Source: Galdieria partita
Lineage: Eukaryota; Rhodophyta; Bangiophyceae; Galdieriales; Galdieriaceae
Reading direction: 5' to 3'
Length of the DNA stretch: 64,000 nt
Assembly (NCBI GenBank): GCA_025991245.1
Contig: BQMJ01000033.1
Span: 1-64,000 of the forward strand
The notes under the pieces were generated by a model, which was not told the origin of the DNA, did not search any database, and saw only the letters and a program-made list of their open reading frames with translations. Of the stretch, positions 46,880 to 61,616 are shown one piece after another (the stretch's first letter is position 1; every line of letters begins with the position of its first letter). Both the position numbers and the translations under genes were made by a program.

Positions 46880-49212
46880 ATGTTTGAAGAACACGGAAAG
46901 ACTCCGGTGTCTTGGGACGACTACAAGTGCACAAACACCAGGTTGTTGGTAGAAACCACAGTGGAGGGATTTTCCCTTCGACTTTTGCACCACGAAGTAG
47001 TTGCAGAATGGCTCCTTTGTCGTCAAGAAACAGCGGTCCCAGCTACAGCTATCGATGAAGCAACTTGTTTCCTTGCAAAGTCGCAAGGAATCATTTCAAC
47101 CAACTCGCTAGTTATGTTACAACCAATTGGTATGGTGGACTCCATTCTTCTGGGCTACGTAAGTATATCGCTTTATTTGTAGTAAGGAGTTGAGACACGT
47201 TGTCATTCCAGTCCTTTAGTGAAACCCACGGTCTGAACAGTCCGTCCAGCGCAGTTCCTACTTGTAGACGTTTTGTTTTCGATACTGCTAATTGGGAATA
47301 TTTGGAGGTAAGATGATTAGTTGTTTTTTCGCTTGTTTTCATGAATTGCTCACTAATATGTGTTAGTTGTTTTGGTTTTCTAACTCTACAGTAACTGCGT
47401 CTTGGATGAAGGTAAGTTACAATAATAGCAAACTTGGCTCAACGTTTTGAATTTTTGGCGCACTAGTTCTTTCCTGACGGAAAACGAACACGATATTTTG
47501 TACTTTATGAGGCACCACCTGAGGGAAAGCTACCATATAAGTTGTTACAAAGCTTTGAGCTAATTGGCTATCGAACTACTCTACCTGAAGTCAGTCAGAA
47601 ACAGAATGGTATGCAAGAGCCCCCGTCTATTTCTGGTAAAAGAAGTGACACGAAAGGTCGTATCGAATCCCCTTTAGGGATACAAGATAACCTGCCCGAG
47701 TTATTTTATGATAAGACATGGAGAAAGAACAAAGAAGCGACAAGAAAGAGTTTTCAACTTTTGCAACAACTTTATATTGGAGAGTATAGAGGAAATCAAC
47801 GTTTTACTCAATATGAAGTTCGTACAGGTCATATTTTAGAAGAACATACCAACTCCTTTTATAGTTGCATTGAACCTTTAGAAAGAAGTTTGGTTGAGCT
47901 CGAAAAGGTAAAGGAAATGCAACGCTTATGTTTTTTACCCCGTGCTCGAGGCTCGGAGTTGAGTTACAGGTTGCATGAGTTGATGGTAGAAGCTGGCATT
48001 TTATTAGAGTACTTTGGACCCGATCATACTATTAATGAAGAAGCAAGACAGAAACGATTGGCACGAAGATTGGCGAAGCGAAAGAGAACAACCTCCAATG
48101 AGAGTGGAAGACATGTTGATTTATTAGAGAATGCCCCAACAAAGATGCTACAGAAGATGGAGAGCTGTAATAAGAATTATTGGGACAGAGTTGTCTCTCA
48201 AAAAGAGTCCAATCAATCTTATTCGTCTGATTGGAAGCGTAGAATGACGCAATGTACTTCGCGTTCTTCCTCGCCTGGTTTATCGCAGTCTTCTTTTTCT
48301 ACTCAAAACAATCAAAGAAAACGAACGAGAGATGGCCCTTGTGATGAACATAATACGCATCCCTACAAACGAGAGAATGTAGAACATGTGGATTCTCAAG
48401 TTTCTATCACAACAACAGATAATCTTACTTGGATGTCCAACAATAGTATTTCTCAGAGACATAAGAAGATAATTGATGGGGATTCTTTTGATCCAAGTCA
48501 AGTAACAGAAGAACCTAGTGAACGCAATCGAGTCAATTTAATGTTGGGTCCTTATGGATATATACCATCTTCTTCAATTCAAGGCAATATGATTGGATTC
48601 TCAGATGAGAAGGAACGTATTTGGATGTTTTCTACTACGGAACCTGAATGTAGAGTGGACTCGAGTATACCTTTAGATGATAATGAGAAAGGAGTAAGTA
48701 GTTGACTGATTGTTGATATAGATATGCATATATTGGAATGATTATTGAAATAGGAAATAAGACATCATGAGGAAATGGCACAATTCTATTCTCAGAAAGA
48801 GGAAGATTGGACAATTGCCAATGATGAACTTTATCGTTTAGGAGAAGAATGGCCGAGTCCGTTTTTACAATCAACCCAAGTGGACCAAAGCTTTTCCAAT
48901 TCGTCACCTTCTTTGGAGCCTTTATCGAATAATCCATTATGGAATGGTAGTTTTTATTACGAATGGCCTGAAGACATGTTGTATGCTTCTTCAGAGAGTA
49001 GCAGTGATTGGTTTATTAAGACTCTTGCACTTGAAGACAGTCATGGTATGAGAAGTTGGAAAGAAATGGATTCAGGAGTAGCACAAGTTGAAGAAATAGA
49101 GAAGCAAAGTTGGCCGAGTCAATGGATCAGAGAAGAAGACGATGACGATGTCTTCATGCATTGGACCATTCCTTCCTTTGACTTGAATCAACATAAACAC
49201 TATAAAGAATAA
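46880..49212 (+). CDS. Hypothetical protein, 701 residues
   Basis: Five exons: 46880-47158, 47212-47307, 47367-47411, 47467-48693, 48754-49212; introns of 53, 59, 55 and 60 bp, all phase 0. The N-terminal 200 residues seem to be one folded domain (DYKCTNTRLLVETTVEGFSL, SLVMLQPIGMVDSILLGY, RRFVFDTANWEYLELFWF, FFPDGKRTRYFVLYEAPPEG). A helical region around 260-380 includes FQLLQQLYIGEYRGNQRFTQ and the very basic RQKRLARRLAKRKRT, a likely nuclear signal. The rest is Ser/Asn/Asp-rich and looks disordered, ending acidic. This resembles a nuclear regulatory protein, but I do not recognise it. Its stop is 11 bp before the ICMT start codon. Confidence 0.72.
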
Positions 49213-49223
49213 TAACTGTTGAG

Positions 49224-49781
49224 ATGTATTTTGCCTTTTTGATTACTTTATTGACTTTTCACTTATCAGAATGGCTATTTATTTATGTCTATTGTCGAAA
49301 GGAGCTTTCTTGGAGTTCCACTTTGTTAAGTCTTCCTTATGTAGGCGCTATGTTATTTGCTACTATGGAATATGTGTTGAGAATATATTTTCTTGGAAAA
49401 CAAACAAAAATGGAGAAATATTGTAGACTAGTTGGAACAGTACTCGTTATTTTAGGTGAAGTAATTAGAAAATGGGGTATGTTCACTTTAGGTTCTTGTT
49501 TTAGTCATCGCATACGTACCCAAAAGGAAACTCATCATAGACTAGTCACCAAAGGAATCTATCGGTGGATAAGACATCCTGCTTACTGTGGTTGGTTTGT
49601 ATGGTGTATAGGAACACAAGTTATGTTGTGCAATCCTATTTCTTGTCTACTTTTTACCTTTCTTAGTTGGAAGTTTTTTCAAAACAGAATAGCTTTGGAA
49701 GAAAGTACTCTCATAGGCTTTTATGGTTGTTCTTATAAGGAATATCAAAACAAAGTTTGGAGTGGAATTCCATTTCTATAA
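49224..49781 (+). CDS. ICMT: Protein-S-isoprenylcysteine O-methyltransferase
   Basis: Single exon, 185 residues, several membrane spans. The C-terminal signature is complete: HHRLVTKGIYRWIRHPAYCGW, then RIALEESTLIGFYGCSYKEY and GIPFL, as in Ste14/ICMT. The enzyme uses S-adenosylmethionine to methylate the prenylated C-terminal Cys of CaaX proteins at the ER membrane. It is slightly shorter than yeast Ste14 (239), lacking an N-terminal helix or two. It starts only 11 bp after the stop of the upstream gene, so its own promoter would have to lie inside that gene, unless an upstream exon or a shared transcript exists. Confidence 0.93.
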   Translation: MYFAFLITLLTFHLSEWLFIYVYCRKELSWSSTLLSLPYVGAMLFATMEYVLRIYFLGKQTKMEKYCRLVGTVLVILGEVIRKWGMFTLGSCFSHRIRTQKETHHRLVTKGIYRWIRHPAYCGWFVWCIGTQVMLCNPISCLLFTFLSWKFFQNRIALEESTLIGFYGCSYKEYQNKVWSGIPFL

Positions 49782-49859
49782 TATATTTATAGATGTACAG
49801 CTTATCCTTGCATAGATTGTTTTGCAGATTGTACAGCCTATATGATTATTATCCAATAT

Positions 49860-51152
49860 TCAGTTTCTATCAATAGAATCATCGACTACTATTACCTTTT
49901 CTGCAGCTTCTTCCAAATCATCCGCAGCAATAACTGCAAGTTGAGACTGCTTCAATATAGCTTTAGCTTGTTCCACTTGATTGCCTTGTAATCGAACGAC
50001 TAGCGGAATATTCAAGGAAATATTACGAGCTGCTTGAACAATTCCTTGAGCAATCACATCACAACGCATAATACCTCCAAATATATTGACTAGAATGGCC
50101 TTGACATGTTTATCTCCCGTCAGTATCTTAAATGCTTCGGTTACTTGCTCTTCAGTCGCACTTCCACCCACATCCAAAAAGTTTGCAGGATTACCTCCAT
50201 GCAACTTGATCACGTCCATGGTTGCCATGGCTAATCCTGCTCCATTTACTAAACATCCAATATTCCCATCTAAACCAATATAATTCAAACCAACTTGATC
50301 AGCTCTCACTTCTCGAGGATCTTCCTGTGTGATATCTCTCAAGGCAAATATATCTGCTTGTCGAAAATCAGCATTCTTATCAAAATTGATTTTAGTATCC
50401 ACACAAACCAAACGGCCATCATTGGTTTCTACCAAAGGATTGATTTCCAACATAGTAACATCTTTATCATAAAAGAATTGATAGAGCTTGTTGACTTGAT
50501 CCATAGCTTGTTGTTGTAGACTGGAAGTGATATTCAATCCTTGGACCACTTGTTGGGTCTTGTCTTCCGTCATACCCGTTCGAATATCCAAAGTAATAGT
50601 TTTGATAGCGTTGGGATCTTCCTTTGCTATATCCTCGATGGAAGTTCCACCACGACTACTTACAATAGCAACTGGGCCTTGAACCGTTCTATCATAAGTA
50701 AGCGCCAAATATAATTCCCTTTTAGAGGCAATCTTTTCAGCAATCAATACTGAGTGACAAGGCTTTCCTTGAGGTCCTGTTTGTTTGGTTATCAAAGTTT
50801 GTCCCAACATTTGAGAAGCAACTTGTGCAGCCTTTTCAGGAGTTTCCACAACATGAACTCCACCTTGAAACTGATTGGAGAAATGACCCAATCCTCTACC
50901 GCCTGCTAATACTTGAGCCTTGACCACAACTGGAAGGCCGTTTCCAATCTCTTGAGCTGCCTTTTGGGCTTCTTCTGCAGTTTTCGCTACTTTGCTTTTA
51001 GGTACTTGGATTCCATATTTGGATAAAAGTTGCTGTGATTGATATTCATGAAGATTGAGTCTTCTTACACTTTGTTTATTTCCTTGTGCAGCTGCAGGTT
51101 GTACAAGTAAACGGTTCCATTGATAATATACAGTGGGAACGAGTCTTTTCAT
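49860..51152 (-). CDS. SUCLA2: Succinyl-CoA ligase beta subunit, mitochondrial
   Basis: Single exon, 430 residues from the first ATG at 51152 (MKRLVPTV). About 30 N-terminal residues with Arg and no acids form a probable mitochondrial presequence, after which RRLNLHEYQSQQLLSKYGI begins the ATP-grasp domain. Further signatures: VVKAQVLAGGRGLGHF, LEINPLVETNDGRLVCVD, NGAGLAMATMDVIKLHGG, ANFLDVGGSA and ILVNIFGGIMRCDVIA. The enzyme couples succinyl-CoA to succinate conversion with ATP or GTP formation in the TCA cycle. Intronless. The start codon is 38 bp from that of the divergent trehalose synthase gene. Confidence 0.96.
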   Translation of the reverse strand: MKRLVPTVYYQWNRLLVQPAAAQGNKQSVRRLNLHEYQSQQLLSKYGIQVPKSKVAKTAEEAQKAAQEIGNGLPVVVKAQVLAGGRGLGHFSNQFQGGVHVVETPEKAAQVASQMLGQTLITKQTGPQGKPCHSVLIAEKIASKRELYLALTYDRTVQGPVAIVSSRGGTSIEDIAKEDPNAIKTITLDIRTGMTEDKTQQVVQGLNITSSLQQQAMDQVNKLYQFFYDKDVTMLEINPLVETNDGRLVCVDTKINFDKNADFRQADIFALRDITQEDPREVRADQVGLNYIGLDGNIGCLVNGAGLAMATMDVIKLHGGNPANFLDVGGSATEEQVTEAFKILTGDKHVKAILVNIFGGIMRCDVIAQGIVQAARNISLNIPLVVRLQGNQVEQAKAILKQSQLAVIAADDLEEAAEKVIVVDDSIDRN

Positions 51153-51190
51153 TGTAAAACCACCAAAATTGGTCAATGATCCACTCCAAA

Positions 51191-54131
51191 ATGTCGAGTT
51201 CTATCTCCTTTTCAGAAGCTGAACTTTTAGATAGTGGAATGTCTAGAAGTACTTCTATGGAGTTGCCTACATTACAGGTATATTCTATTTGTGTTGTAGA
51301 AAAAGACAATGGACAATATTCCTAGATATTGGAAACGAGAGAAGAAGAAGAAACAAAACATGGGATTGGGGAAGAATCGGAAGAAGTGTTACTCAACAAG
51401 ATACAAAATATTCAATTGCAGTTGGCAGAGATACGTGAACTTAAAGTAAGTAAATTCTGTTTGGTGAAGAATAGGGAGGATGGATAGTTGGAGGAACTTT
51501 TTAGGCCAATGTGTTAACAACCAAAGGAGTTGAACGTGTTTCTCAATCGAGACTGAGAAAAGACGTTATTCCTACTAGTCGATTATTGGTAGTTACTAGT
51601 CGACTTCCTGTGACGGTTGATTGGTCAAACAGAAATAAACCAACAGTATGTCAACTTGTATTGGGTTGAGAAAGTTTGAAACTATTTTTATAGATTACAG
51701 TTAGTTCAGGAGGTTTAGTTCCAGCAATATTTTATTTGAAGAAGAAGTTTCCAGTCTTTTGGTTTGGAGCTTTGGGTACTTGTTGGGATGTGGAAAGACA
51801 AGATATACTAAAACACAAGTTGGAGACCGAATATGGGTAAGTGAATCTCTATGAATGATGAATCGAAATGGATTATTACTGTTCAGGTTTATTCCTGTCT
51901 TTTCACAGTTTCATGATTATGAAATGTATCAATCCTTTTGTAATTCGGTATTATGGCCACTCTTTCATTATTTGTTATTACATGTGGAAGGCGAAAGATC
52001 CTTTCGAGTGGAAGCATGGGAAGCTTATAAAAGGCAAGTTGATAGAATATTCTTTGTATCATCCAATGAAAGAAGAAAGGGTGAATATGGATTTTGTCAA
52101 AGTTATTATGGAACATTATCAAAGTCAAGACTTTATTTGGATACACGATTTTCATCTTTTGCTGGTTCCTAAAATGATTCGTGAAAGATGTCCAAGTGCT
52201 TCGATTGGATTCTTTTTACATACTCCATTTCCTTCTTCTGAAGTTTATCGAATGCTTCCCAATCGAAGAGAACTTGTAGAAGGAGTTTTAGGTAACATAT
52301 ATTCTGAAGTCATCATTGTGAATATATATTTATTGTTTTAGGTTCTGATTTGATAGGATTCCATTCTTATGATTATGCTCGACATTTCCTTAGTGTTTGT
52401 AGTCGATTATTGGGACTTGATGTTCGTCCCAATGCAGTAAGTAACTAGTTGCCTTGTGAAAGCATTCTTTGACTTTGGATGAGGTGGATAATCGAACGAC
52501 TCAAGTAAGCATTGGAATATTTCCATTGGGCATAGACACAACTCTATTTTCCAAAGCACTGGAAACTCGAACTGTAAAAGACCGAATACAACAATTGACA
52601 AGCCAATTCAAAGATAAAAAGATTATCATTGGAGTGGATCGATTAGACTATATTAAAGGAATTCCTCACAAATTGTTGGCTATCGAATGTTTTCTGGATA
52701 CTTTTCCAGAATGGATTGGTCATTGTGTCTTTATTCAAGTTGCTATTCCTTCGATATCTGCTTCAGGGGATTATTATCGATTTCGTGCTGAAATGTATCA
52801 ACTGGTTGGTAGATTGAATGGAAAGTTTTCTTCCATGGACTATGTTCCTATTCACTTTCTCAATCAAATGATCTCTTTTGAAGACTTGTGTGCTTTATAT
52901 TCCATAGGCGATGTTGCCATGATTACTTCTTTAAGAGACGGTATGAATTTGGTTTCTTATGAATATATTTATTGTCAAGTAAGTGAATGGAATGGAACAT
53001 AATAAGAAGTGATGAATAGAGAGTTTTATTAGCATAACCATTATGGAGTATTGATACTTTCAGAATTGACAGGCGCAGCACATTCCTTACCAGGTGCCAT
53101 ATTATGCAATCCTTGGAATACGGAAGAAGTTGCCGACTGTATTCACAAATCACTTTCCATGTCGGAACAAGAACGAAAGATGAAACACCAAAAGCTTTAT
53201 CGGTAAGTCAATCTGAAAATAGAAAATGGAATACGAATGGTTAGTTATGTGATATCTCATACTTGTATTTCTTGGGGTGACCATTTTGTTTCCGATTGGT
53301 TGGAAACAATCTCTGAACGAAGACAAATGGAATTGCAATTACAACCTTTACATGTGGAAACTTTATTGGAAGCTTATCAAACAAGTCACCGGAGATTGTT
53401 TTTGTTCGATTATGATGGAACTTTGACAAGGTAAGAAGATAACTTATATTCCAATCATAGACAACGATGGATATTGATGTATTGTATTTGAAATTAGTTA
53501 TCGAACAGTACCTGAATTGGCTAGGCCTAGTTCTCATTTATTGTATATTTTAAAGAAACTCTCATCAGATGTGCAAAATAGAGTATTTGTTATAAGTGGA
53601 AGAGATAAGAATACGGTATTGGGGTCTTGAAAGTTTTATCTCTATGATAACCACCATTTTTGTTCTAGTTGAGTAGTTGGTTGGCTATGACAGGAATTGG
53701 ATTAGCCGCTGAATATGGAATGTATTATTGTTGGCCTAAGAATGAAGAAATACTTCACAATCAACAGACAGAAGGAGGAGACAAGGATTGGGTTCCTTTG
53801 TGGTATTCGTGGATATCCAATGAGAAGAATATTTCACTGGAAAGAATTACGCAATCATTGACTATTGCAAAAGATATTTTGAAAAGATTTGAAGAGTGCA
53901 CACCGGGGTATCTTATTCACTTTGTTGTGAATAGAGATGGATTGAATTGTGTACGTTTAGGTCGTTTATGTCGGAAAAGGAAACGTGCTTAACATGGCAT
54001 TTTCGAGATGCTGATCCAGACTTTGCATTTTCACAAGCAATGGAAGCGAGACAACATTTGGAACAAGCTTTGATGGAAACTCCTTTAGAGGTAATGGTTG
54101 ATTATCTATATTCATACATACATATATATAT

Positions 54132-54179
<48 letters not shown>

Positions 54180-54597
54180 AAAGAAAGAGAGAATGACTTG
54201 AATATTAGATATTGATGGGACAAAAGATTCTCTATGTTCGTCCTAAAGGTGTGGACAAGGGCTCCTTTGTACAGTTCATTTTAGCAAAGTAAGTTAAAGA
54301 TGTTCAGACGCACTCACTATGATGTTTTAGACTACAACCATCACAGTCACCCGATTTCATTCTTTGTATGGGAGATGATCGAACAGATGAGCAAATGTTT
54401 CAACAAGTAGAATCAACGCAAGCAAAAGTAAGTGGATTGTGTCATTGCTGATGATAGTTATCCATAGACCCAATGTTTAGGTATTTACTTGCAGTGTTGG
54501 AAGAAAATACACAAAAGCACATTACTTCGTACCCGATGCGCACCACGTTTTATCCATTCTGGAACAGTTAGCAGAAACTAGCCAAACAAAACTTTAG
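51191..54597 (+). CDS. Trehalose-6-phosphate synthase/phosphatase (class II type)
   Basis: Sixteen exons, 858 residues: 51191-51277, 51326-51445, 51505-51645, 51694-51836, 51887-52033, 52080-52291, 52342-52436, 52484-52978, 53033-53202, 53245-53430, 53498-53615, 53669-53907, 53961-54090, 54209-54288, 54331-54427, 54481-54597. The fifth intron is GC-AG (AAAAG-GCAAGT). Glycosyltransferase-20 part: LLVVTSRLPV, NSVLWPLFHY, WIHDFHLLLVPKMIR, GFFLHTPFPSSEVYRMLP, FPLGID, VDRLDYIKGIP, DGMNLVSYE. Phosphatase part (HAD): LFLFDYDGTLT, VFVISGRDK, TWHFRDADPDF and CMGDDRTDE. The catalytic motifs of both halves look present. It makes trehalose-6-phosphate from UDP-glucose and glucose-6-phosphate and may dephosphorylate it. 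The 54091-54208 intron is enlarged by a TA/TG microsatellite. Confidence 0.94.
54112..54180. repeat. (TA)n(TG)n microsatellite inside an intron
   Basis: Alternating TA, CA and TG runs enlarge one intron of the trehalose synthase gene to 118 bp, about twice the usual size here. Likely variable in length between strains. Confidence 0.9.
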
Positions 54598-55164
54598 TAA
54601 CCTGCACTCTTCAAATAATCGACTATTCTGCCAACTGCTGTGGCACACTCTGCAGCAGACACAGGTTTGGTAAATATGGCGACGATGAGACACATATTGG
54701 TTTGCATGGCAACAAAGCCATCTTCACCCTAACAAGGTGAAAGCTACAGATGATACACACAACCACCCTAAACTTACCCATTTTCCGTAAACAGTATCTT
54801 CAGTGGAACGTAAAAAGCTGAATTCTTTTCAATCTATCAGAATAAAAACTCTCCACGCACTTACAAATATTTCTTATTTCCCAAAAATATCCCGTTTTGC
54901 GCGGCTTCTTGGGTTTGTTGAAAAGTGGCTATCAACTTTTTCAACTCTTCTGTTGAAGCCTATGAAAGTAAACAACTGGTATACACTATAATCAACGCTT
55001 ACTTGGAAACCAGCAGAACGCGCCCATATATTTCCATCCAAACTACATATAGCTGCTTCCTTCACCCTCCCCTAAAACAACGTATTGAGTAATAAGCTGA
55101 CCCTACCCCATTGCATACTTACTGAACCAAGTAACTGTTGATCTACGTATACTTGCCAAGACAT
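54594..55164 (-). CDS. Profilin
   Basis: Five exons, none above 135 bp: 55164-55123, 55071-55003, 54959-54865, 54817-54778, 54728-54594; introns 51, 43, 47 and 49 bp; 126 residues, the usual profilin length. The start MSWQVYVDQQLLGS is a typical profilin N-terminus (MSWQ-YVD-L). Then ICSLDGNIWARSAGF, EELKKLIATFQ, GIFLGNKKY, RSTEDTVYGKWGEDGFVAMQT and the C-terminal helix AAECATAVGRIVDYLKSAGY. Profilin binds monomeric actin and proline-rich ligands and controls filament growth. Its stop codon overlaps that of the convergent trehalose synthase gene. The long open frames here are only fragments, so the gene is easy to miss. Confidence 0.93.
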
Positions 55165-55423
55165 TGGATAATATTTATACAACGATCAATTTGCCTCTTA
55201 TGATGTGTGTTGGCAAATCTCCAAGTCGACCAATACAAAATGTGGGATAAGATGCAAATGTCCAAATGTTTATCGTTCATACTTTACTTGGTGACCTACA
55301 CAGTGATACTGTACATTGAAATATCATAAAACACTGGATATCCAAGTATGACTAGTATCACCTAATGATAGACCGTTTGAGCGCCATATGGTTGTCATCA
55401 TTCATTGCGAGAAAAAAATGCGA

Positions 55424-59635
<4,212 letters not shown>

Positions 59636-59993
59636 GTGCACAGGACAATCAATAAGAGCAACTTTTCACGCTCTAATAGGATTTATCCCAACATCAAATT
59701 TCGTTGGAGTCGTCCTTTAAATAATTTCTGATTCTCGTCACGTCCCACTTACAATTTGGGCTGGCGGTCTCTGTCAATTTGTACTCTCCTTTCGCTTTTT
59801 ACTAAAGGAGACCAGGCTTAGGTCGCATTCTACAGCCCTTGAACCTAATTTTTGTCGTCTCCTAAAGAGACGTTCTCCTTTCAATAAAAACCTTCTCTTT
59901 TTTTTTTACAAAGTCTCCATTGTATATTTTCCTCTTCAATAGTTTATATGTTGCTTGTCGTGTTCTTTATTCAATGAATGTATTTGTTTTCAA
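59636..59993. promoter_or_regulatory. Divergent promoter region with a short hairpin
   Basis: About 360 bases between the start codons of PRP16 (minus) and the sterol dehydrogenase (plus). Contains a perfect 6-bp stem CGTCTC-CTAAA-GAGACG near 59860 and a related AAAGGAGAC word near 59805. A poly-T run (about 59900) precedes the plus-strand gene. Function unknown. Confidence 0.4.
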
Positions 59994-61406
59994 ATGGCCA
60001 CTTGTGTAGTGGTTGGTGGGAGTGGTTTCCTGGGTAGAGCACTAGTGCAACGTTTGGCTAATAATAAGGAAAAGTGGAAACGAATCGTGATATTTGATAT
60101 AAAAAAAGTTGAAGAGCTAGAGAATATTCAAGCTGTAGTCTTTCACCAAGGGTAGTCATATAGAAAGTGCAAATTGACTGAGTGAACCTAACTTGTTGTA
60201 GCGATATTCGGAGACAAGATGACCTAGTAACTGCTTTCAAAGGTGCAAGTGTTGTATTTCATTGTGCAACTGCTGCACCGTCCGCTGAAAATGCAAAAAA
60301 TAAGGTATGCTAATGAAGGAAGCAAAAAGAGTTTCGTCAACAAGTCCATAGGAAATTATGCACGCTGTCAACGTAGAAGGAACTTGGAATGTAATAGAAG
60401 CTTGCAAGAGTTGTCACGTTCACTCTCTTCTATATGTATCGAGTGCGAGTGTCGTTTTCCGTGGACAAGATCTTGATGGAGTGGATGAAAGTATTGATGT
60501 ACCGAAGTGTCACGTGGATTTTTACACGGAGACCAAAGTAAGTTGTTGTCTTGTGACAATCAGCGCACACTTACAATGACACGGCTATGGATAGGCCGTT
60601 GCAGAACGAGCAGTGTTGGATGCCAATTCATCTCAGCTGCATACTTGTTGTTTGCGTCCAAGTGGTTGGTATATGTTGAATAGTCGTTGTTCTAAGAGGG
60701 TTATATATTGTGTAATTAGGAATATTTGGAGAAAAGGATCCGTTGTTTGTTCCAACTTTGGTCTGCAATGCTAGAAAAGGTAAAATGAAATATTATATTG
60801 GTGATGGTACCAATCGTATGGATTGGACCTTTGTAGACAATGTAGCTTATGCTTTAGAGTTGGCTGCAGGTATATATATATATCTATATATTCCTAAACA
60901 AGATGCCTAACCATTGAAATTATCTCAAGATGGTCTTCATCAGAGTTCTCAAAGAATAGGCGGTCAAGTGTATTTTATTACCAATGACGATCCACGTCCA
61001 TTTTGGGGATTTTTAGGTGATATTTTACAAGGCTTAGGGTACGTACATCATTATCGTTATTCTATGGAAATGATCATTTTCTTATGAACTATCATTAGCT
61101 ATTCTAGACCAAAGAAGAGATTACCTTTTTGGTTGATTTATATCTTTGCTTGGTTATTTCTGTGGTTGAGTCGTCTTATCTCTCCTTGGATGCAGTTGGA
61201 AAGCGACTTTACTCCTTTTAGAGTTTTATTATCGGTTCGGAATAGAAGAGTGAGTTGTGAAAAGGTAATTGAGGGAGTTTGAACGCGAAAATAATTGAGA
61301 CAATCCAATTCAGGCAAAACGAGAACTTGGATATAAACCTATTGTATCCATGGAAGAAGGTTTACAAAGAACTATTGAATACTTTTCATATCTTAGAAAC
61401 CAATAA
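59994..61406 (+). CDS. Sterol-4-alpha-carboxylate 3-dehydrogenase (NSDHL/Erg26-like)
   Basis: Eight exons: 59994-60151, 60202-60304, 60352-60537, 60595-60664, 60720-60869, 60930-61038, 61099-61264, 61314-61406; introns of 47-60 bp; 344 residues. NAD loop CVVVGGSGFLGRALVQRL at the N-terminus, then VFHCATAAPS, VNVEGTWNVIEACK, LLYVSSASVVF, a YxxxK-type active site in DFYTETKAVAERAVL (here Tyr-Thr-Glu-Thr-Lys), LRPSGIFGEKDPLFVP, DWTFVDNVAYALELAA and the ending AKRELGYKPIVSMEEGL. A hydrophobic stretch near 260-280 (FWLIYIFAWLFLWLS) may anchor it to the ER. In sterol synthesis this enzyme removes the C-4 carboxyl group of the intermediate with NAD. Other 3-beta-HSD family roles cannot be excluded. 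Confidence 0.9.
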
Positions 61407-61616
61407 AGAGTATCATGAAAAAGTAATTTCATTCAGATTATATATACAACACTTTTATATATGCGCTAGTTGACTGTTGCACTTTGTTATTTTACAATGA
61501 ATAGAAAACTTGTTCGCTTTAGAATTTCTTCGCTTCCATTTCCGTTGGTCATTTTCTGGATCACTTGGGAGATGAGAGTATGTGTGTGTACTTACTAATA
61601 CCATAATTGTGCTTCC

